Below, in pieces: positions 9,270 through 20,640 of a stretch of 64,000 nucleotides of DNA. Both the position numbers and the translations under genes were made by a program. Source of the DNA: JAQBQB01 sp963757185 (GTDB lineage: Bacteria; Gemmatimonadota; Gemmatimonadetes; Gemmatimonadales; Gemmatimonadaceae); the NCBI GenBank assembly GCA_963757185.1, contig CAVWQI010000009.1:372001-436000 (forward strand). Reading direction: 5' to 3'. Below the pieces are notes generated by a model. The model did not search any database. It was not told the DNA's origin and worked only from the letters and a program-made list of their open reading frames with translations. Numbering within the stretch: the first letter of the stretch is position 1; each line of letters opens with the position of its first letter.

Positions 9270-10022
9270 TCAGAGCACCTTCGCTTCGGTGTGGAGAAGG
9301 CGCACGAGCTCCGGTACGGCAGCGACTCCTTCGCCGATGATGCGGCCCGGCGGACGGTCGGGAGGTAGCTCCATCGACTTCACGCGCACGCGCGCCGGCC
9401 CGAGCTGCGCCGGCTTGCTCTCCAGCGGCTTCTTTTTCGCCGCCATGATGTTCTTGAGCGACGGGTAGCGCGGACGAGCGATCCCTTCGTCGATCGTCAC
9501 CGCCGCCGGCAGCGCGAATTCGACGATCTCGCCTGCACCCTCGAGCTCGCGGCGCGCGGTACCGCGGCCGTTGGCGATGTCGAGCTTCGACGCCGCAGTG
9601 ACGCACGCGATGCCGAGCAATTGCGCCGTCGCCGTGCCGACGATTCCGCCGGACGTGTCGAACGCGTGCTTTCCGAACAGCACCAGATCGTAGCCGCCAC
9701 CCTTCAACTCGGCGGCGAGCGCTTTCGCGACGGCAAGCCCATCGTAGGGGACGACGTCCGTCTTGAGTTGCACCGCGCGGTCGGCGCCCATGCTCATCGC
9801 CTTGCGCAGCGTTTCCTGCACGGAGTCGGGCCCGATCGCGTAGACGACCGTTTCACCGGGCCCCTGTTTCTCGTTGAGCTGCAGCGCGACCTCGACCGCG
9901 TAACTGGCGAAGTCATCGATGTCGAACTTGAGACCGGACTCGTCGATCGACGTTCCCGACGACGCGATCCTGAATCGCGACTCGGAATCCGGAGTCCTCT
10001 TGATGCAGACGGCGATTTTCAC
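9270..10022 (-). CDS. etfB: Electron transfer flavoprotein, beta subunit
   Basis: The 250-residue product starts MKIAVCIKRTPD, typical of EtfB. It contains the AMP-binding loop region around GKHAFDTSGGIVGTATA and the conserved LPAAVTIDEGIARPRYPSL segment. It pairs with the EtfA product encoded just downstream. The gene lies about 40 bases after the acyl-CoA dehydrogenase stop. No bifurcating-type signature was assessed, so whether the ETF is canonical or bifurcating is left open; the neighbouring quinone-linked oxidoreductase favours a canonical role. Confidence 0.95.
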   Translation of the reverse strand: MKIAVCIKRTPDSESRFRIASSGTSIDESGLKFDIDDFASYAVEVALQLNEKQGPGETVVYAIGPDSVQETLRKAMSMGADRAVQLKTDVVPYDGLAVAKALAAELKGGGYDLVLFGKHAFDTSGGIVGTATAQLLGIACVTAASKLDIANGRGTARRELEGAGEIVEFALPAAVTIDEGIARPRYPSLKNIMAAKKKPLESKPAQLGPARVRVKSMELPPDRPPGRIIGEGVAAVPELVRLLHTEAKVL

Positions 10023-10061
10023 CGTCGATCCTCACTGTTAAGGGATTGCCGCCGGCCGCGT

Positions 10062-11234
10062 TCACTTGAACGCATTTAGTCCGGTGACCGCCTGCCCGAG
10101 CACCAACGAGTGCACGTCGTGCGTGCCCTCGTACGTGTACACGCTCTCCAGATTCTCCATGTGCCGCATCGCCGAATACTCGGCGAGGATTCCGTTCGCG
10201 CCGAGCAGCCGGCGAGCCTCGCGCGCGATGTCGGTCGCTATCGACACGTTGTTCCGTTTGGCGAGCGACACCTGCTGCGGCGTGAACGTGCCCGCGTCCT
10301 TCAAGCGGCCGAGGTGGAGCGACACGAGCTGCGCCTTCACGATCTCCGTGAGCATGTCGGCCAGGCGTACCTGCTGAATCTGGAAACCGCCGATGGGCCG
10401 GTCGAACATCACGCGCGTCTTCGAATAGGACGACGCTTCCTCGAAGCAGGCCATGGCCGCGCCGATGGCGCCCCACGAAATGCCGTAGCGCGCCTGCGTG
10501 AGACACATCAGCGGACTCTTGAGCCCACCGGATTTCGGCAGCAACGCGTCGGCCGACAGGCAGACGTCCTGAAAAACGAGCTCGCTCGTGTCGCTGGCGC
10601 GCAGCGAGAGCTTGCCCTTCTGGTCCTTCGCCTTGAAACCCTTGGCGTCCGTCGGGACGACGAAGCCGCGGATCGACGAATCGCTGCTGTCGCCGTTCGT
10701 CTTCGCCCAGACCACCGCGATCTGCGCGGTCGATCCGTTCGTGATCCACATCTTGGCGCCGTTCAGGAGCCACGTGCCGTCGCTCTGTTGGCGCGCCATC
10801 GTGATCATGCCGGACGGATTCGATCCGTAGTCCGGCTCCGTCAGTCCGAAGCAGCCGATGATCTCGCCCGACGCCATCTTGGGCAGATATTTCTTCCGCT
10901 GCTCCTCGCTGCCGAACGCGTAGATCGGATACATCGCCAACGCGCCCTGGACGGAGGCGAACGACCGCACGCCTGAATCGCCGCGCTCGAGCTCCTGCAT
11001 GATGAGCCCATACGCCACGTTGTTCAGCCCCGCGCATCCGTATTCCTCGGGCAGATTCGCGCCGAACACGCCCAGCTCCGCCATCGTCGGAATGATCTCG
11101 CGCGGAAATCGGCCGTCGACATAGCACTTCCCGATCACGGGAAGCACGTGCTCGTCGACGAACGCGCGGACGCTGGCCCGCACTGCGCGCTCCTCCTCGG
11201 AGAGGAGCGAATCGATGTTGAAGAAATCGAGCAT
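10062..11234 (-). CDS. Acyl-CoA dehydrogenase, glutaryl-CoA dehydrogenase-like
   Basis: The 390-residue flavoprotein has the acyl-CoA dehydrogenase signatures: FGLTEPDYGSNPSGM, WITNG and RIVFD-like RVMFDRPIGGFQ. The catalytic glutamate is Glu369 in YTYEGTHD, and the tail (SLVLGQAVTG) matches the glutaryl-CoA dehydrogenase subgroup better than the straight-chain enzymes. It would oxidise an acyl-CoA and hand electrons to the EtfAB encoded next to it. Glutaryl-CoA as substrate, with decarboxylation to crotonyl-CoA, is likely from similarity but not proven. Confidence 0.85.
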   Translation of the reverse strand: MLDFFNIDSLLSEEERAVRASVRAFVDEHVLPVIGKCYVDGRFPREIIPTMAELGVFGANLPEEYGCAGLNNVAYGLIMQELERGDSGVRSFASVQGALAMYPIYAFGSEEQRKKYLPKMASGEIIGCFGLTEPDYGSNPSGMITMARQQSDGTWLLNGAKMWITNGSTAQIAVVWAKTNGDSSDSSIRGFVVPTDAKGFKAKDQKGKLSLRASDTSELVFQDVCLSADALLPKSGGLKSPLMCLTQARYGISWGAIGAAMACFEEASSYSKTRVMFDRPIGGFQIQQVRLADMLTEIVKAQLVSLHLGRLKDAGTFTPQQVSLAKRNNVSIATDIAREARRLLGANGILAEYSAMRHMENLESVYTYEGTHDVHSLVLGQAVTGLNAFK

Positions 11235-11243
11235 CGCTGGAAT

Positions 11244-11993
11244 TTACGACGATCGGTGCGCTACGGCCCGCTTTGCCGCCGCGTCGATGCCGACGTCACG
11301 CGCTTTCGCCCGGAACCGCGCCCCGTGGTCGATCGGCAGCCCGGTCTCGTCTTGCCACTGGTGCACCATCTCGTGGATGAGCGTGTGGACGACTTCCTCC
11401 CACCGGTGCCGCCGAACGTGCCTCCAGCTAATGGCGATTTCGCCGGGCCCTTTTGCCGTCTGACGTCCCGGTCCCCCGGTCCACCGGTCCACCGGTCCGC
11501 CGGCTGTGTAGTGCCCCAACCTGCTCTTCATCCGCCGCGACACGCGAATCGGCACCGTCCTCAATGCTCCTCCGAAGTACTCCGCGTTGAGCCGCGCATG
11601 CCACTCCTCGAGCTTCCGAGCCAGCGGCTCGTCCTCGGGACGGGTTCGCTCGCGGCGGCCGCCGTCGCGCCATGTCGAACCGGCGAACGCCACGATTTTC
11701 TTGGTCGCGGCGCGCCGCTCGGCGCGCTGCCGGCTCTCGACGAAAGCGACGATCGCCTCGTGAATGTCCGCCGGTGCCGAGAGATACCCTTCGTGCACCC
11801 GAAGCTCGGCGCCGCGCCAGCTGACCATCACGTTGGCGTTGCGCGTCAGCCGGCACGTCGCGATGCGCTTGAGTCCGAGCGACCGGAGCCGCGCGAGCAG
11901 GTCGTCGGCCGTGACCAGCTGGCCCGCGTCGAGCTCGAGCACGAGCTGCGTCGGGTCGCGTCGCCCAAGCAGCGATTTCAGCGCGCGAAGCAT
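11244..11993 (-). CDS. SprT-like zinc metallopeptidase domain protein
   Basis: The 249-residue protein ends with a SprT/minigluzincin domain. The zinc motif HEMVH lies at residues 207-211, followed by DHGARFRAKAR, the region that provides the third ligand in this family. About 120 N-terminal residues have no recognised domain. The peptide segment with PVDRWTGGP just before the metallopeptidase motif is encoded by a period-8 tandem repeat (11467-11506), probably an insertion into a surface loop. The ATG start overlaps the preceding metallophosphoesterase gene by 16 bases. Confidence 0.78.
   Translation of the reverse strand: MLRALKSLLGRRDPTQLVLELDAGQLVTADDLLARLRSLGLKRIATCRLTRNANVMVSWRGAELRVHEGYLSAPADIHEAIVAFVESRQRAERRAATKKIVAFAGSTWRDGGRRERTRPEDEPLARKLEEWHARLNAEYFGGALRTVPIRVSRRMKSRLGHYTAGGPVDRWTGGPGRQTAKGPGEIAISWRHVRRHRWEEVVHTLIHEMVHQWQDETGLPIDHGARFRAKARDVGIDAAAKRAVAHRSS
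11467..11506. repeat. Period-8 tandem repeat inside the SprT-like gene
   Basis: Five 8-bp units lie head to tail: two cccggtcc, two accggtcc and a diverged gccggctg. The array keeps the reading frame of the SprT-like gene open. Arrays with the same unit length and related sequence follow atpH and atpB, so this looks like one member of a dispersed family. Confidence 0.7.
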
Positions 11994-12805
11994 TGATCGG
12001 GACCCGGGGAGAACGCGCGCGTGTCGCTCGACCAGACGAGCGTCGACACCTCGATCTCGTTGTCGGTGATGCGAATGCTGTTCACCGACGACGGCCGGCC
12101 GCCGCGCGACCGGTCGCTGATCGTGCCCGAAATCGAGATCACCGTGCCGCGCTGCGTGTGCTCGACGTAGTGCACCGCCTCCTGATGGTCGTGGCCGCAG
12201 AGCACGAGGTTCACGTGCATCTCCGAGAACGCGCCGAGCAGCCGTTGGGTGTTCTTCAACCCGTAGCGTTGCGAGAGCTGGCCCTTCACCGGATTGTGGT
12301 GCATCACGACGATGCGCGCATCGTTCGCCGGCGACTGGTCGAACTCGGCGCGCGCGCGCGCGACCTGCGACGCATGCAGATGCCCGATGATCGAGAGGTC
12401 GCGCATGTTCCACGTGAGCGTCTCGAGCGTGATGCCGTGCGATGTGTTGAGCCCGACGAAGGTCGCGCCCGGCACACGGAGCACCGGCTCGAGGTTGGCG
12501 TCGACGTACATGCGGTATTTGAGATAGAGCTGGCTCGAGTCGCCGATGCCGAGCGGGGCGAACCACCACGCGACGTCGTGGTTGCCAGGCACGACGATCG
12601 TCTGGCTCACCCGCTGCGCCTGCCGAATGAATTCGCGCGCGCGCTGAAATTCGCCGGCCCGGGCGCGCTGCGAGACGTCGCCGGAGATGGCGACGACGTC
12701 ATAACGACGCTCTCCGATGAGCTCTTCGATTGCCTCGTATTGCTCCGGCACCGCCGGATGACCGAAGTGCAAATCGGAGCAGTGGAGGACGGTCAGCGCG
12801 CTCAC
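11978..12805 (-). CDS. Calcineurin-like metallophosphoesterase
   Basis: The 275-residue protein contains the five metal-binding blocks of the family: CSDLHFG, SGDVSQ, PGNHD, MHHNP and CGHDH. The blocks are ordered as in the cyclic-nucleotide/Icc-type branch, so hydrolysis of a phosphodiester or phosphomonoester is expected, though the substrate is unknown. GTG at 12805 overlaps the isocitrate dehydrogenase stop as GTGA. The 3' end overlaps the SprT-like start by 16 bases, so all three genes are probably translated from one message. Confidence 0.88.
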   Translation of the reverse strand: MSALTVLHCSDLHFGHPAVPEQYEAIEELIGERRYDVVAISGDVSQRARAGEFQRAREFIRQAQRVSQTIVVPGNHDVAWWFAPLGIGDSSQLYLKYRMYVDANLEPVLRVPGATFVGLNTSHGITLETLTWNMRDLSIIGHLHASQVARARAEFDQSPANDARIVVMHHNPVKGQLSQRYGLKNTQRLLGAFSEMHVNLVLCGHDHQEAVHYVEHTQRGTVISISGTISDRSRGGRPSSVNSIRITDNEIEVSTLVWSSDTRAFSPGPDQCFAR

Positions 12806-13815
12806 AGCTTGGCGATCACGGCCTCGGTGAACTGGTCGGTGGACGCGCTGCCGCCGAGGTCGCGCGTCACCGTCTTCCCCTCTCGGATCGTCGTTTCCAG
12901 CGCCTGTCGAATGCGCGCCGCCCGACTGTCGTCGCCGATGTGCTCGAGCAGCATGCACGCGGCGAGAATCAGCGCCGACGGATTGGCGATTCCCTTGCCG
13001 GCGATGTCGGGGGCTGTCCCATGAACGGCTTCGAAGATCGCTCCGTTGGCGCCGATATTCGCACCCGGCGTGAGGCCGAGCCCGCCGACGAGCCCCGAGA
13101 TCTCATCCGACAGAATGTCGCCGAAGAGGTTCGTCGTGCAGATCACGTCGAACCGTTCGGGATGGAGCACCAGGTTCATCGCCATGGCGTCGACGATGCG
13201 CTCGTCGAACTCGATCCGGCCGGCGTAGTCCCGCGCGACCATGCGCCCTGTGTCGAGAAACAGCCCCTGCGAGAACTTGAGGATGTTCGCCTTGTGGACG
13301 AGCGTGACTTTCTTTCGTCCGTAACGGACCGCGTAGTCGAAGGCGTAACGGACGATCCGCTCCGATCCGATGCGCGTGATGATCGCCACCGACTCGGCCG
13401 CCGCGCGCGGATCGTCGCCGATCTTGATGTAGTGCTCGACCCCGACGTACAGCCCTTCGGTGTTCTCGCGGATCAGCACCAGGTCGAGATTCCCGTAACG
13501 TCCGCCCGGCGCGATGCTGTGCGCGGGACGCACGTTCGCGTATAGATCGAATGTTTTTCTCAGCGCGACGTTGATCGAGCGGAAGCCTTCGCCGACAGGC
13601 GTCTCGAGGGGGCCTTTGAGCGCGAGCTTCGTTCGCTTGATCGAATCCAGCGTCGAGTCGGGGATCGGGTCGCCGTAGAGCGCGACGCCGGCCATCCCGG
13701 CGACCTGCGTATCCCACTCGATGTCGGCGCCGGCCGCCGCGAGGATCTTGACGGTCGCCCCGCTGATCGACGGGCCAATCCCGTCGCCCGGGATGAGCGT
13801 GACGTGCTTGGTCAC
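12802..13815 (-). CDS. icd: Isocitrate/isopropylmalate dehydrogenase family, NAD-type isocitrate dehydrogenase
   Basis: The 337-residue enzyme carries LIPGDGIGP at its N-terminus, the substrate-binding RENTEGLYVGVEH, and FEAVHGTAPDIAGKGIANP near the C-terminus. RENTEGLY and the length match the short NAD-dependent isocitrate dehydrogenases (mitochondrial IDH3-like) better than isopropylmalate dehydrogenase. It would decarboxylate isocitrate to 2-oxoglutarate in the TCA cycle. The GTG start overlaps the stop of the upstream lipoprotein gene. Homoisocitrate dehydrogenase is the alternative within the family. Confidence 0.82.
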   Translation of the reverse strand: MTKHVTLIPGDGIGPSISGATVKILAAAGADIEWDTQVAGMAGVALYGDPIPDSTLDSIKRTKLALKGPLETPVGEGFRSINVALRKTFDLYANVRPAHSIAPGGRYGNLDLVLIRENTEGLYVGVEHYIKIGDDPRAAAESVAIITRIGSERIVRYAFDYAVRYGRKKVTLVHKANILKFSQGLFLDTGRMVARDYAGRIEFDERIVDAMAMNLVLHPERFDVICTTNLFGDILSDEISGLVGGLGLTPGANIGANGAIFEAVHGTAPDIAGKGIANPSALILAACMLLEHIGDDSRAARIRQALETTIREGKTVTRDLGGSASTDQFTEAVIAKL

Positions 13816-14462
13816 GGCGAGATGATGGCGCTCAGCTTGGAGGCGATTTTCGCCGTGATCGACGGACCGAAGGCCGGTACGGCGTCGCTCGCGATCTCGC
13901 CGACCCACAGCACGGACGACGTGCGCGCATCCACGAGGACGAGTTTCAGAACCCCTCGGCCAGTTCCCGGTTCAGCCCCTTTCGCGGGTTCCAAGCGAAG
14001 CTCGACCGGCGCGAGTATGAGCCGCGTGTCGTCATGCAACGCGACGATCGTCCGCAACTGTGTCGCGAGCGGCTCGGGGAGCCTTTGGTCGCCACCCAGC
14101 GTCGGGGACCTCAGTGGCTCCTCGGCGAGAGCGTGCGGATCGCTCGCGTAGGAGGGGTTGCGGCGAAACGCGCTGTCCAAGCCACTGGGGTAGATCCACC
14201 CCCGGATCCCTCGATCCTTGAAGGCCGCGGCGATATCCTCGTCCTGATTTTGCGCGACCTCCGCGGGTCGACGCAGGTTCCAACTAAGGCCGGTGGCCAC
14301 GCGTACCATGTACGTCGGAAGAATCACGACGTGCTGGGCCGCCAATCCCGACAGCGCATGCTCGGAAGGCTGGGGCGGCGTAGACGACGAGGACTTGCAC
14401 GCGCCCAAAAAGGGCGCGGCGGAAAAGAGCAAGCCCGCCAGGACAATCCGCTGGGACGACAT
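13812..14462 (-). CDS. Putative lipoprotein of unknown function
   Basis: The 216-residue protein has an N-terminal signal ending in FLGAC, a lipobox, followed by a serine/proline linker. The remainder alternates helix and strand. It contains VLPTYMVRVATG and a C-terminal VLVDARTSSVLWVGEI, resembling periplasmic proteins that assemble beside the outer membrane. No catalytic motif is evident. It overlaps icd by GTGA and shares a 93-base divergent upstream region with cstA, where promoters for both would lie. Confidence 0.6.
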   Translation of the reverse strand: MSSQRIVLAGLLFSAAPFLGACKSSSSTPPQPSEHALSGLAAQHVVILPTYMVRVATGLSWNLRRPAEVAQNQDEDIAAAFKDRGIRGWIYPSGLDSAFRRNPSYASDPHALAEEPLRSPTLGGDQRLPEPLATQLRTIVALHDDTRLILAPVELRLEPAKGAEPGTGRGVLKLVLVDARTSSVLWVGEIASDAVPAFGPSITAKIASKLSAIISP

Positions 14463-14555
14463 GCCGGGGAACTTAAACGGCTCGACCCTTGTTGTCCCTT
14501 CTTTCGCAGCGCAATTTGGCTCCGGTCGTCCCTCAAAATCAGGAGCATTCCGCAC

Positions 14556-16622
<2,067 letters not shown>

Positions 16623-16659
16623 TGCCTCGAATCGGAATGCGCCGGCAACGGAAGGGCCT

Positions 16660-16869
16660 ATGAGCTCACGCGAGTTTCTGCGGGTCACGCGCCTCCGGCT
16701 GGGGGAAGCGGGGGCGATCGTGCGCCGGATCATCGGCGCGCCGGACTATGATCGCTACGTGGCGCACTTGCGCGATCACCATCCCGGCGCTCGGCCGATG
16801 ACGTACGACGAGTTCGCGCGCCAGCGGATGGTGGAACGCTACAGCCGCCCGGGCACCCGCTGCTGCTGA
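16660..16869 (+). CDS. ybdD: YbdD/YjiX family small protein
   Basis: The 69-residue protein belongs to the small family always found after cstA or btsT. The pattern PDYDRYVAHLRDHHPGARPMTYDEF matches that family. ATG at 16660 is preceded by GGAAGG. Its role is not established, but constant linkage to CstA suggests that it assists the transporter. It ends in two cysteines, as in several homologues. Confidence 0.85.
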   Translation: MSSREFLRVTRLRLGEAGAIVRRIIGAPDYDRYVAHLRDHHPGARPMTYDEFARQRMVERYSRPGTRCC

Positions 16870-16923
16870 GCGCGGTCGGCCCGGGCCTTGCGCCCCACGC
16901 GTAAGCAATACTCCTTGAACACA

Positions 16924-18135
16924 ATGAGACCGCAGGACACCGGGGGGGCCTCCGAAACGGCTGCGACGCACCGCGCGCTCGCCGCGGCGCACGCGCGCCT
17001 CGCGGCGCGCGACGATGCGATCGTGCGCTCGCAAATAGCGGTCGCCCAAATCGCCGCGCCGACCGGGGAGGAGCACGAGCGCGCGAGCTGGGTCACGCGC
17101 CGGTTCCACGACTGCGCCTTGGCTGACATCCACACGGACGCGGCCGGCAACGTCATCGGCCGTCGCGCCGGAACGAGCCGTCTTTCGCCCGTCGTGATCT
17201 GCGCGCACCTGGATACGGTCTTTCCGCGCACCACCGATCTCTCGATTCGCCGCGACGGCGAGCGGCTCGTCGGGCCGGGCATCAACGACAACGGCCGCGG
17301 CCTGGCGGTCATGCTCGCGCTGGCCGCCGAGATCGACGGCACGCGCGTGCGAACTCAGCGACCCGTGGAGTTCGTCGCGACGACCGGCGAGGAAGGCATC
17401 GGCGATCTGCGAGGTGCCAAGCACTATTTCGCGGGCCGCGGCTCGAATGCGCATGCCGTTGTCGCGCTCGACGGCGCCGGCGACGAACGCGTCATCCACA
17501 GAGCGCTCGGATCGCGACGTTTTCGTGTGTCGTTTCACGGACCCGGCGGCCATTCGTGGGCTGCGTTCGGTGCGCCGAACGCCGTTCACGCCGCGGCCGG
17601 CGCGGCCTCTCGCTTGGCGTCGATTCACCTTCCGACCGCTCCGCGTACGACCCTGTCGGTCGGGCGCATCGGCGGCGGGCTTTCGGTGAACTCGATTCCC
17701 GCGTCGGCATGGATCGAGATCGACGCACGATCGATCTCGGCCGCCCAGCTCGAGGACCTCGAGCGCACGGTCCGTCGCGCCGCGCACGCCGCCACGGACG
17801 AAGAGAACGCGCGCCGCACGCTGGGCGCCGCGCCGCTCACCGTCCGCATCGAGTCCATCGGCGAGCGCCCATGCGGCGAGACGCCGGTCGAGGATGATCT
17901 CGTGCAGCAGGCGATCGAGGCGACGATGCTCATCGGCCGCCAACCCGACCTCGCCCTCGCTTCGACCGACGCCAACGTGCCGATCAGCCAGGGTATCCCG
18001 GCGATCGCGATCGGCGCCGGCGGCCGCGGCGGCGACGCACACACTCACTCCGAGTGGTTCGACAATCTCCGCGGCACACTCGGCGTCGCGCGAGCGCTGA
18101 CCATCGTTACGTCGGCGGCAAGGCTCGTCGCTTAG
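16924..18135 (+). CDS. M20 family zinc peptidase, peptidase T-like
   Basis: The 403-residue protein has the M20 metal-binding motifs: HLDTVFP (first zinc), GINDNGRG (bridging aspartate), TGEEGIGD (general-base and zinc glutamates) and HTHSEW near the C-terminus. The lid domain lies between about residues 185 and 300. It would release amino acids from short peptides in the cytoplasm, which fits the upstream CstA. ATG at 16924 is chosen; an in-frame TTG at 16915 is possible. No signal peptide is visible. Confidence 0.85.
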   Translation: MRPQDTGGASETAATHRALAAAHARLAARDDAIVRSQIAVAQIAAPTGEEHERASWVTRRFHDCALADIHTDAAGNVIGRRAGTSRLSPVVICAHLDTVFPRTTDLSIRRDGERLVGPGINDNGRGLAVMLALAAEIDGTRVRTQRPVEFVATTGEEGIGDLRGAKHYFAGRGSNAHAVVALDGAGDERVIHRALGSRRFRVSFHGPGGHSWAAFGAPNAVHAAAGAASRLASIHLPTAPRTTLSVGRIGGGLSVNSIPASAWIEIDARSISAAQLEDLERTVRRAAHAATDEENARRTLGAAPLTVRIESIGERPCGETPVEDDLVQQAIEATMLIGRQPDLALASTDANVPISQGIPAIAIGAGGRGGDAHTHSEWFDNLRGTLGVARALTIVTSAARLVA

Positions 18136-18162
18136 AAGAGCCTCGGTTTTTTGGCGCCGCCG

Positions 18163-19872
18163 TCAAGTCGTTTGTAGCGGCTCCGCCCTCGTCAGCGCGC
18201 GTCCGAGCCAAAGAATGGCGGCGTACGTTTCCATCGCGAGCACCACCGCCGCGATGATCATCGGTAGCCAGAGCACGAACAGCGTACGCCGGTGCATGCC
18301 GCCGAGGAATTGAAACGTGAGCGCGGCGAGCACCGTCGGCGGGAGCAGGGCGACGAGCAGCGTGAACAGGTTCGCGATCATCGCGAGCACGTTTTGCCCG
18401 AGCGTTTCGACGCCCGTGCTCACCGCGGCCCCGAGGCGAATCCACGCCGGAAAAAGAATCGCCATTCCGTTCTGAATCGTGATGAGCGCGCCGTTCACGG
18501 CGAGCATGAGGAATGGCGCTCCCGCCACGATGGCGAACCGCGTCGTCGCCGAAAGCGTGACCCGCTCCGTTCCGAAGCTGGCGACGCACGCGATCACGAT
18601 GACGGCGAGCTGCAGGGCGACGATCGGCAAAGTCGCCGACGCGACCTCGGCGAGCACGATGTCGCTCGATCGCACCGGAACGGCTTTGAGCAACGGCAGA
18701 TGCAGCATGTCGTGCCGCAGGTCGTTTCGCACGATGCGCCCGCCGAACACGATCAGCAGGCCCGCGAACGTCGCCGCGGTCGCGGCGACCCATAGAGAAA
18801 AGTCGCGCGCGCCGCTCGACAGCGCCGCGCCGAATGCGATCGCCATTCCCCCCGGACCGATCAGCAGCCGGAACTGCGCCGTTCGCCGCAAGCAGAGAAT
18901 GTTCTTCCAGAAGATAGCCATCGCCGGATGGCCCATCGCGTTGAGACGAAGCGTCGTCTTCGCGGCGAGCGAGGACTTCGGCACCACGAGCGAGCGGCGC
19001 GACCGGATCGCGTCCATGCGCCGGGCGCGCGCTTCGGAAGCCTCCAGCGCCGCGTCCTCGAACGCCGCGTCATTGCGCAACACCCAGAACACGTGAAGAC
19101 CCATCACGGCGATCGCCGGAATGATCGCGCGCCACCATTGGGCGATCGAGCGCGCGAACGTCGGGGCGACGACGAGGTGGAACGGCCAGAGCCCGATCGA
19201 CGCCGGCGGCTGCGCGAGCACGTGGGCGACGGCGATGAAGAACTCGCCGATGCCCATCGTATCGAGCAGTTCGCGACGATTCACGACGAATCCACTGACG
19301 AGCGCCGCGCCGACGAAACCGAAGAGCGCGATCGACCACCAGTTTCGCTTCGCCGCGGCACGGCCGTGCTCCTTGAGCGACGACTGCACGAGCGCGGCCC
19401 CGAGCCGGTGGAGGTTGAGCGTCGAGAAAAGCACCCACACGCCGACTGCGCGCAGCGGGGATGGCAGGAAATTGCCGCCGCGCCGCAGGACGAAGACCCA
19501 GATCGCCGCGTTGACCAACACCGCCGCCTGCGCGCGAAACAGCTTGTGGCCGATGAGTCCGCGACGAGTGATCGGCGCCGGGAACAGCATCGACACCTCT
19601 GCCTGCGTGAACGCCAGCGCCAGAGTGTCGGACCCGAACACCCATGGCCCAGCCAGCGTCAGCACGGCGAGCAGCGTGATGAGCATCTCGCTCGGCTGGC
19701 TGAGAAGGAAGCTCGTCGCACCCGCGCTGTTCACAGGGCGCCAAAGAAATCCCCACAGGTACAGCGCGCCGACGATGAGAGCGACCGCGTAGCGTGGGCT
19801 GCGTACGCGCCTGAACGCCGACAGGAATCGGTTGCGCGCGCTGTTCCAGCTCAGATACAGCAGCGCGTTCAT
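18163..19872 (-). CDS. Putative ABC exporter membrane subunit
   Basis: The 569-residue protein has roughly 12 hydrophobic segments and no ATP-binding motif. A cytoplasmic stretch around residues 270-330 is rich in charged residues and has helix-forming repeats. It matches the general plan of large ABC-2-like exporter permeases, but the substrate is unknown. The ATG at 19872 overlaps the stop of the adjacent ATPase gene by ATGA, so the two products form one transporter. Confidence 0.78.
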   Translation of the reverse strand: MNALLYLSWNSARNRFLSAFRRVRSPRYAVALIVGALYLWGFLWRPVNSAGATSFLLSQPSEMLITLLAVLTLAGPWVFGSDTLALAFTQAEVSMLFPAPITRRGLIGHKLFRAQAAVLVNAAIWVFVLRRGGNFLPSPLRAVGVWVLFSTLNLHRLGAALVQSSLKEHGRAAAKRNWWSIALFGFVGAALVSGFVVNRRELLDTMGIGEFFIAVAHVLAQPPASIGLWPFHLVVAPTFARSIAQWWRAIIPAIAVMGLHVFWVLRNDAAFEDAALEASEARARRMDAIRSRRSLVVPKSSLAAKTTLRLNAMGHPAMAIFWKNILCLRRTAQFRLLIGPGGMAIAFGAALSSGARDFSLWVAATAATFAGLLIVFGGRIVRNDLRHDMLHLPLLKAVPVRSSDIVLAEVASATLPIVALQLAVIVIACVASFGTERVTLSATTRFAIVAGAPFLMLAVNGALITIQNGMAILFPAWIRLGAAVSTGVETLGQNVLAMIANLFTLLVALLPPTVLAALTFQFLGGMHRRTLFVLWLPMIIAAVVLAMETYAAILWLGRALTRAEPLQTT

Positions 19873-20603
19873 CCGGCCGACAAATCCGTTGCTGTGAGCG
19901 AGAGGAACACTTCTTCGAGCGACTTCGACATCAGAGATGGGTGAGCCTCGATGATCTCGCCGATCGTGCCGTACGCCACGGCCCGGCCCTGCCGGAGCAC
20001 CAGCAGCTTCGTGCACAGCTCTTCGACGAGGTTGAGCAGGTGAGAGCTGAGGATCACCGACGTGCCTTGCGCCGCGCGTTGAGTCACCGTGGCGCGCATC
20101 CGGCGCATCCCGGCCGGATCGAGTCCGGTGAGCGGCTCGTCGAGAATGAGAACCGAGGGGTCGTGCAGCAGCCCGCACGCGATGGCGAGCTTCTGACGCA
20201 TTCCGCGCGACAACTCTCCGGGAAGCGACCCGCGCTTGTCGCCGAGCTCGAGCTCGTCGAGCAGCGGGCCGATCCGCGTTTCGACGTCGCCGACGCCGTA
20301 GAGGCGCGCGATGAAGCGCAGGTGCTCATCGACCGACAGATAGTCGAAGAGGTGCGGTTCGTCGGGGATGAAGGCGAGCGCGCGCTTGGCCGGGATGGGG
20401 TCCTTCTGGATGTCGTGCCCCGCGATGGCGACGGTGCCGCTCGACGGCGCGATGATGCCCGCCAGACAACGCAGCGTCGTCGTCTTGCCGGCGCCGTTCG
20501 GGCCGACCAGCCCGAGGATCTCTCCGGCGCCGACGTCGAAGCTCACGTCGCGCACGGCGGCGAAATCGCCGTAGAGTTTGGCCAGCGAGCGAACCGAGAT
20601 CAT
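19869..20603 (-). CDS. ABC transporter ATP-binding protein
   Basis: The 244-residue ATPase shows Walker A GPNGAGKTT, the signature LSRGMRQK, Walker B VLILDEP and the switch histidine in SSHLL. It resembles the CcmA-like ATPases of drug, antibiotic or lipid exporters. It is translationally coupled to the permease gene that follows. Substrate and inducer are not apparent, and no regulator is encoded beside the pair. Confidence 0.92.
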   Translation of the reverse strand: MISVRSLAKLYGDFAAVRDVSFDVGAGEILGLVGPNGAGKTTTLRCLAGIIAPSSGTVAIAGHDIQKDPIPAKRALAFIPDEPHLFDYLSVDEHLRFIARLYGVGDVETRIGPLLDELELGDKRGSLPGELSRGMRQKLAIACGLLHDPSVLILDEPLTGLDPAGMRRMRATVTQRAAQGTSVILSSHLLNLVEELCTKLLVLRQGRAVAYGTIGEIIEAHPSLMSKSLEEVFLSLTATDLSAG

Positions 20604-20640
20604 TGGGGTGGGTGGGCTCGCGTTGTCTCGACGGTCGCTC

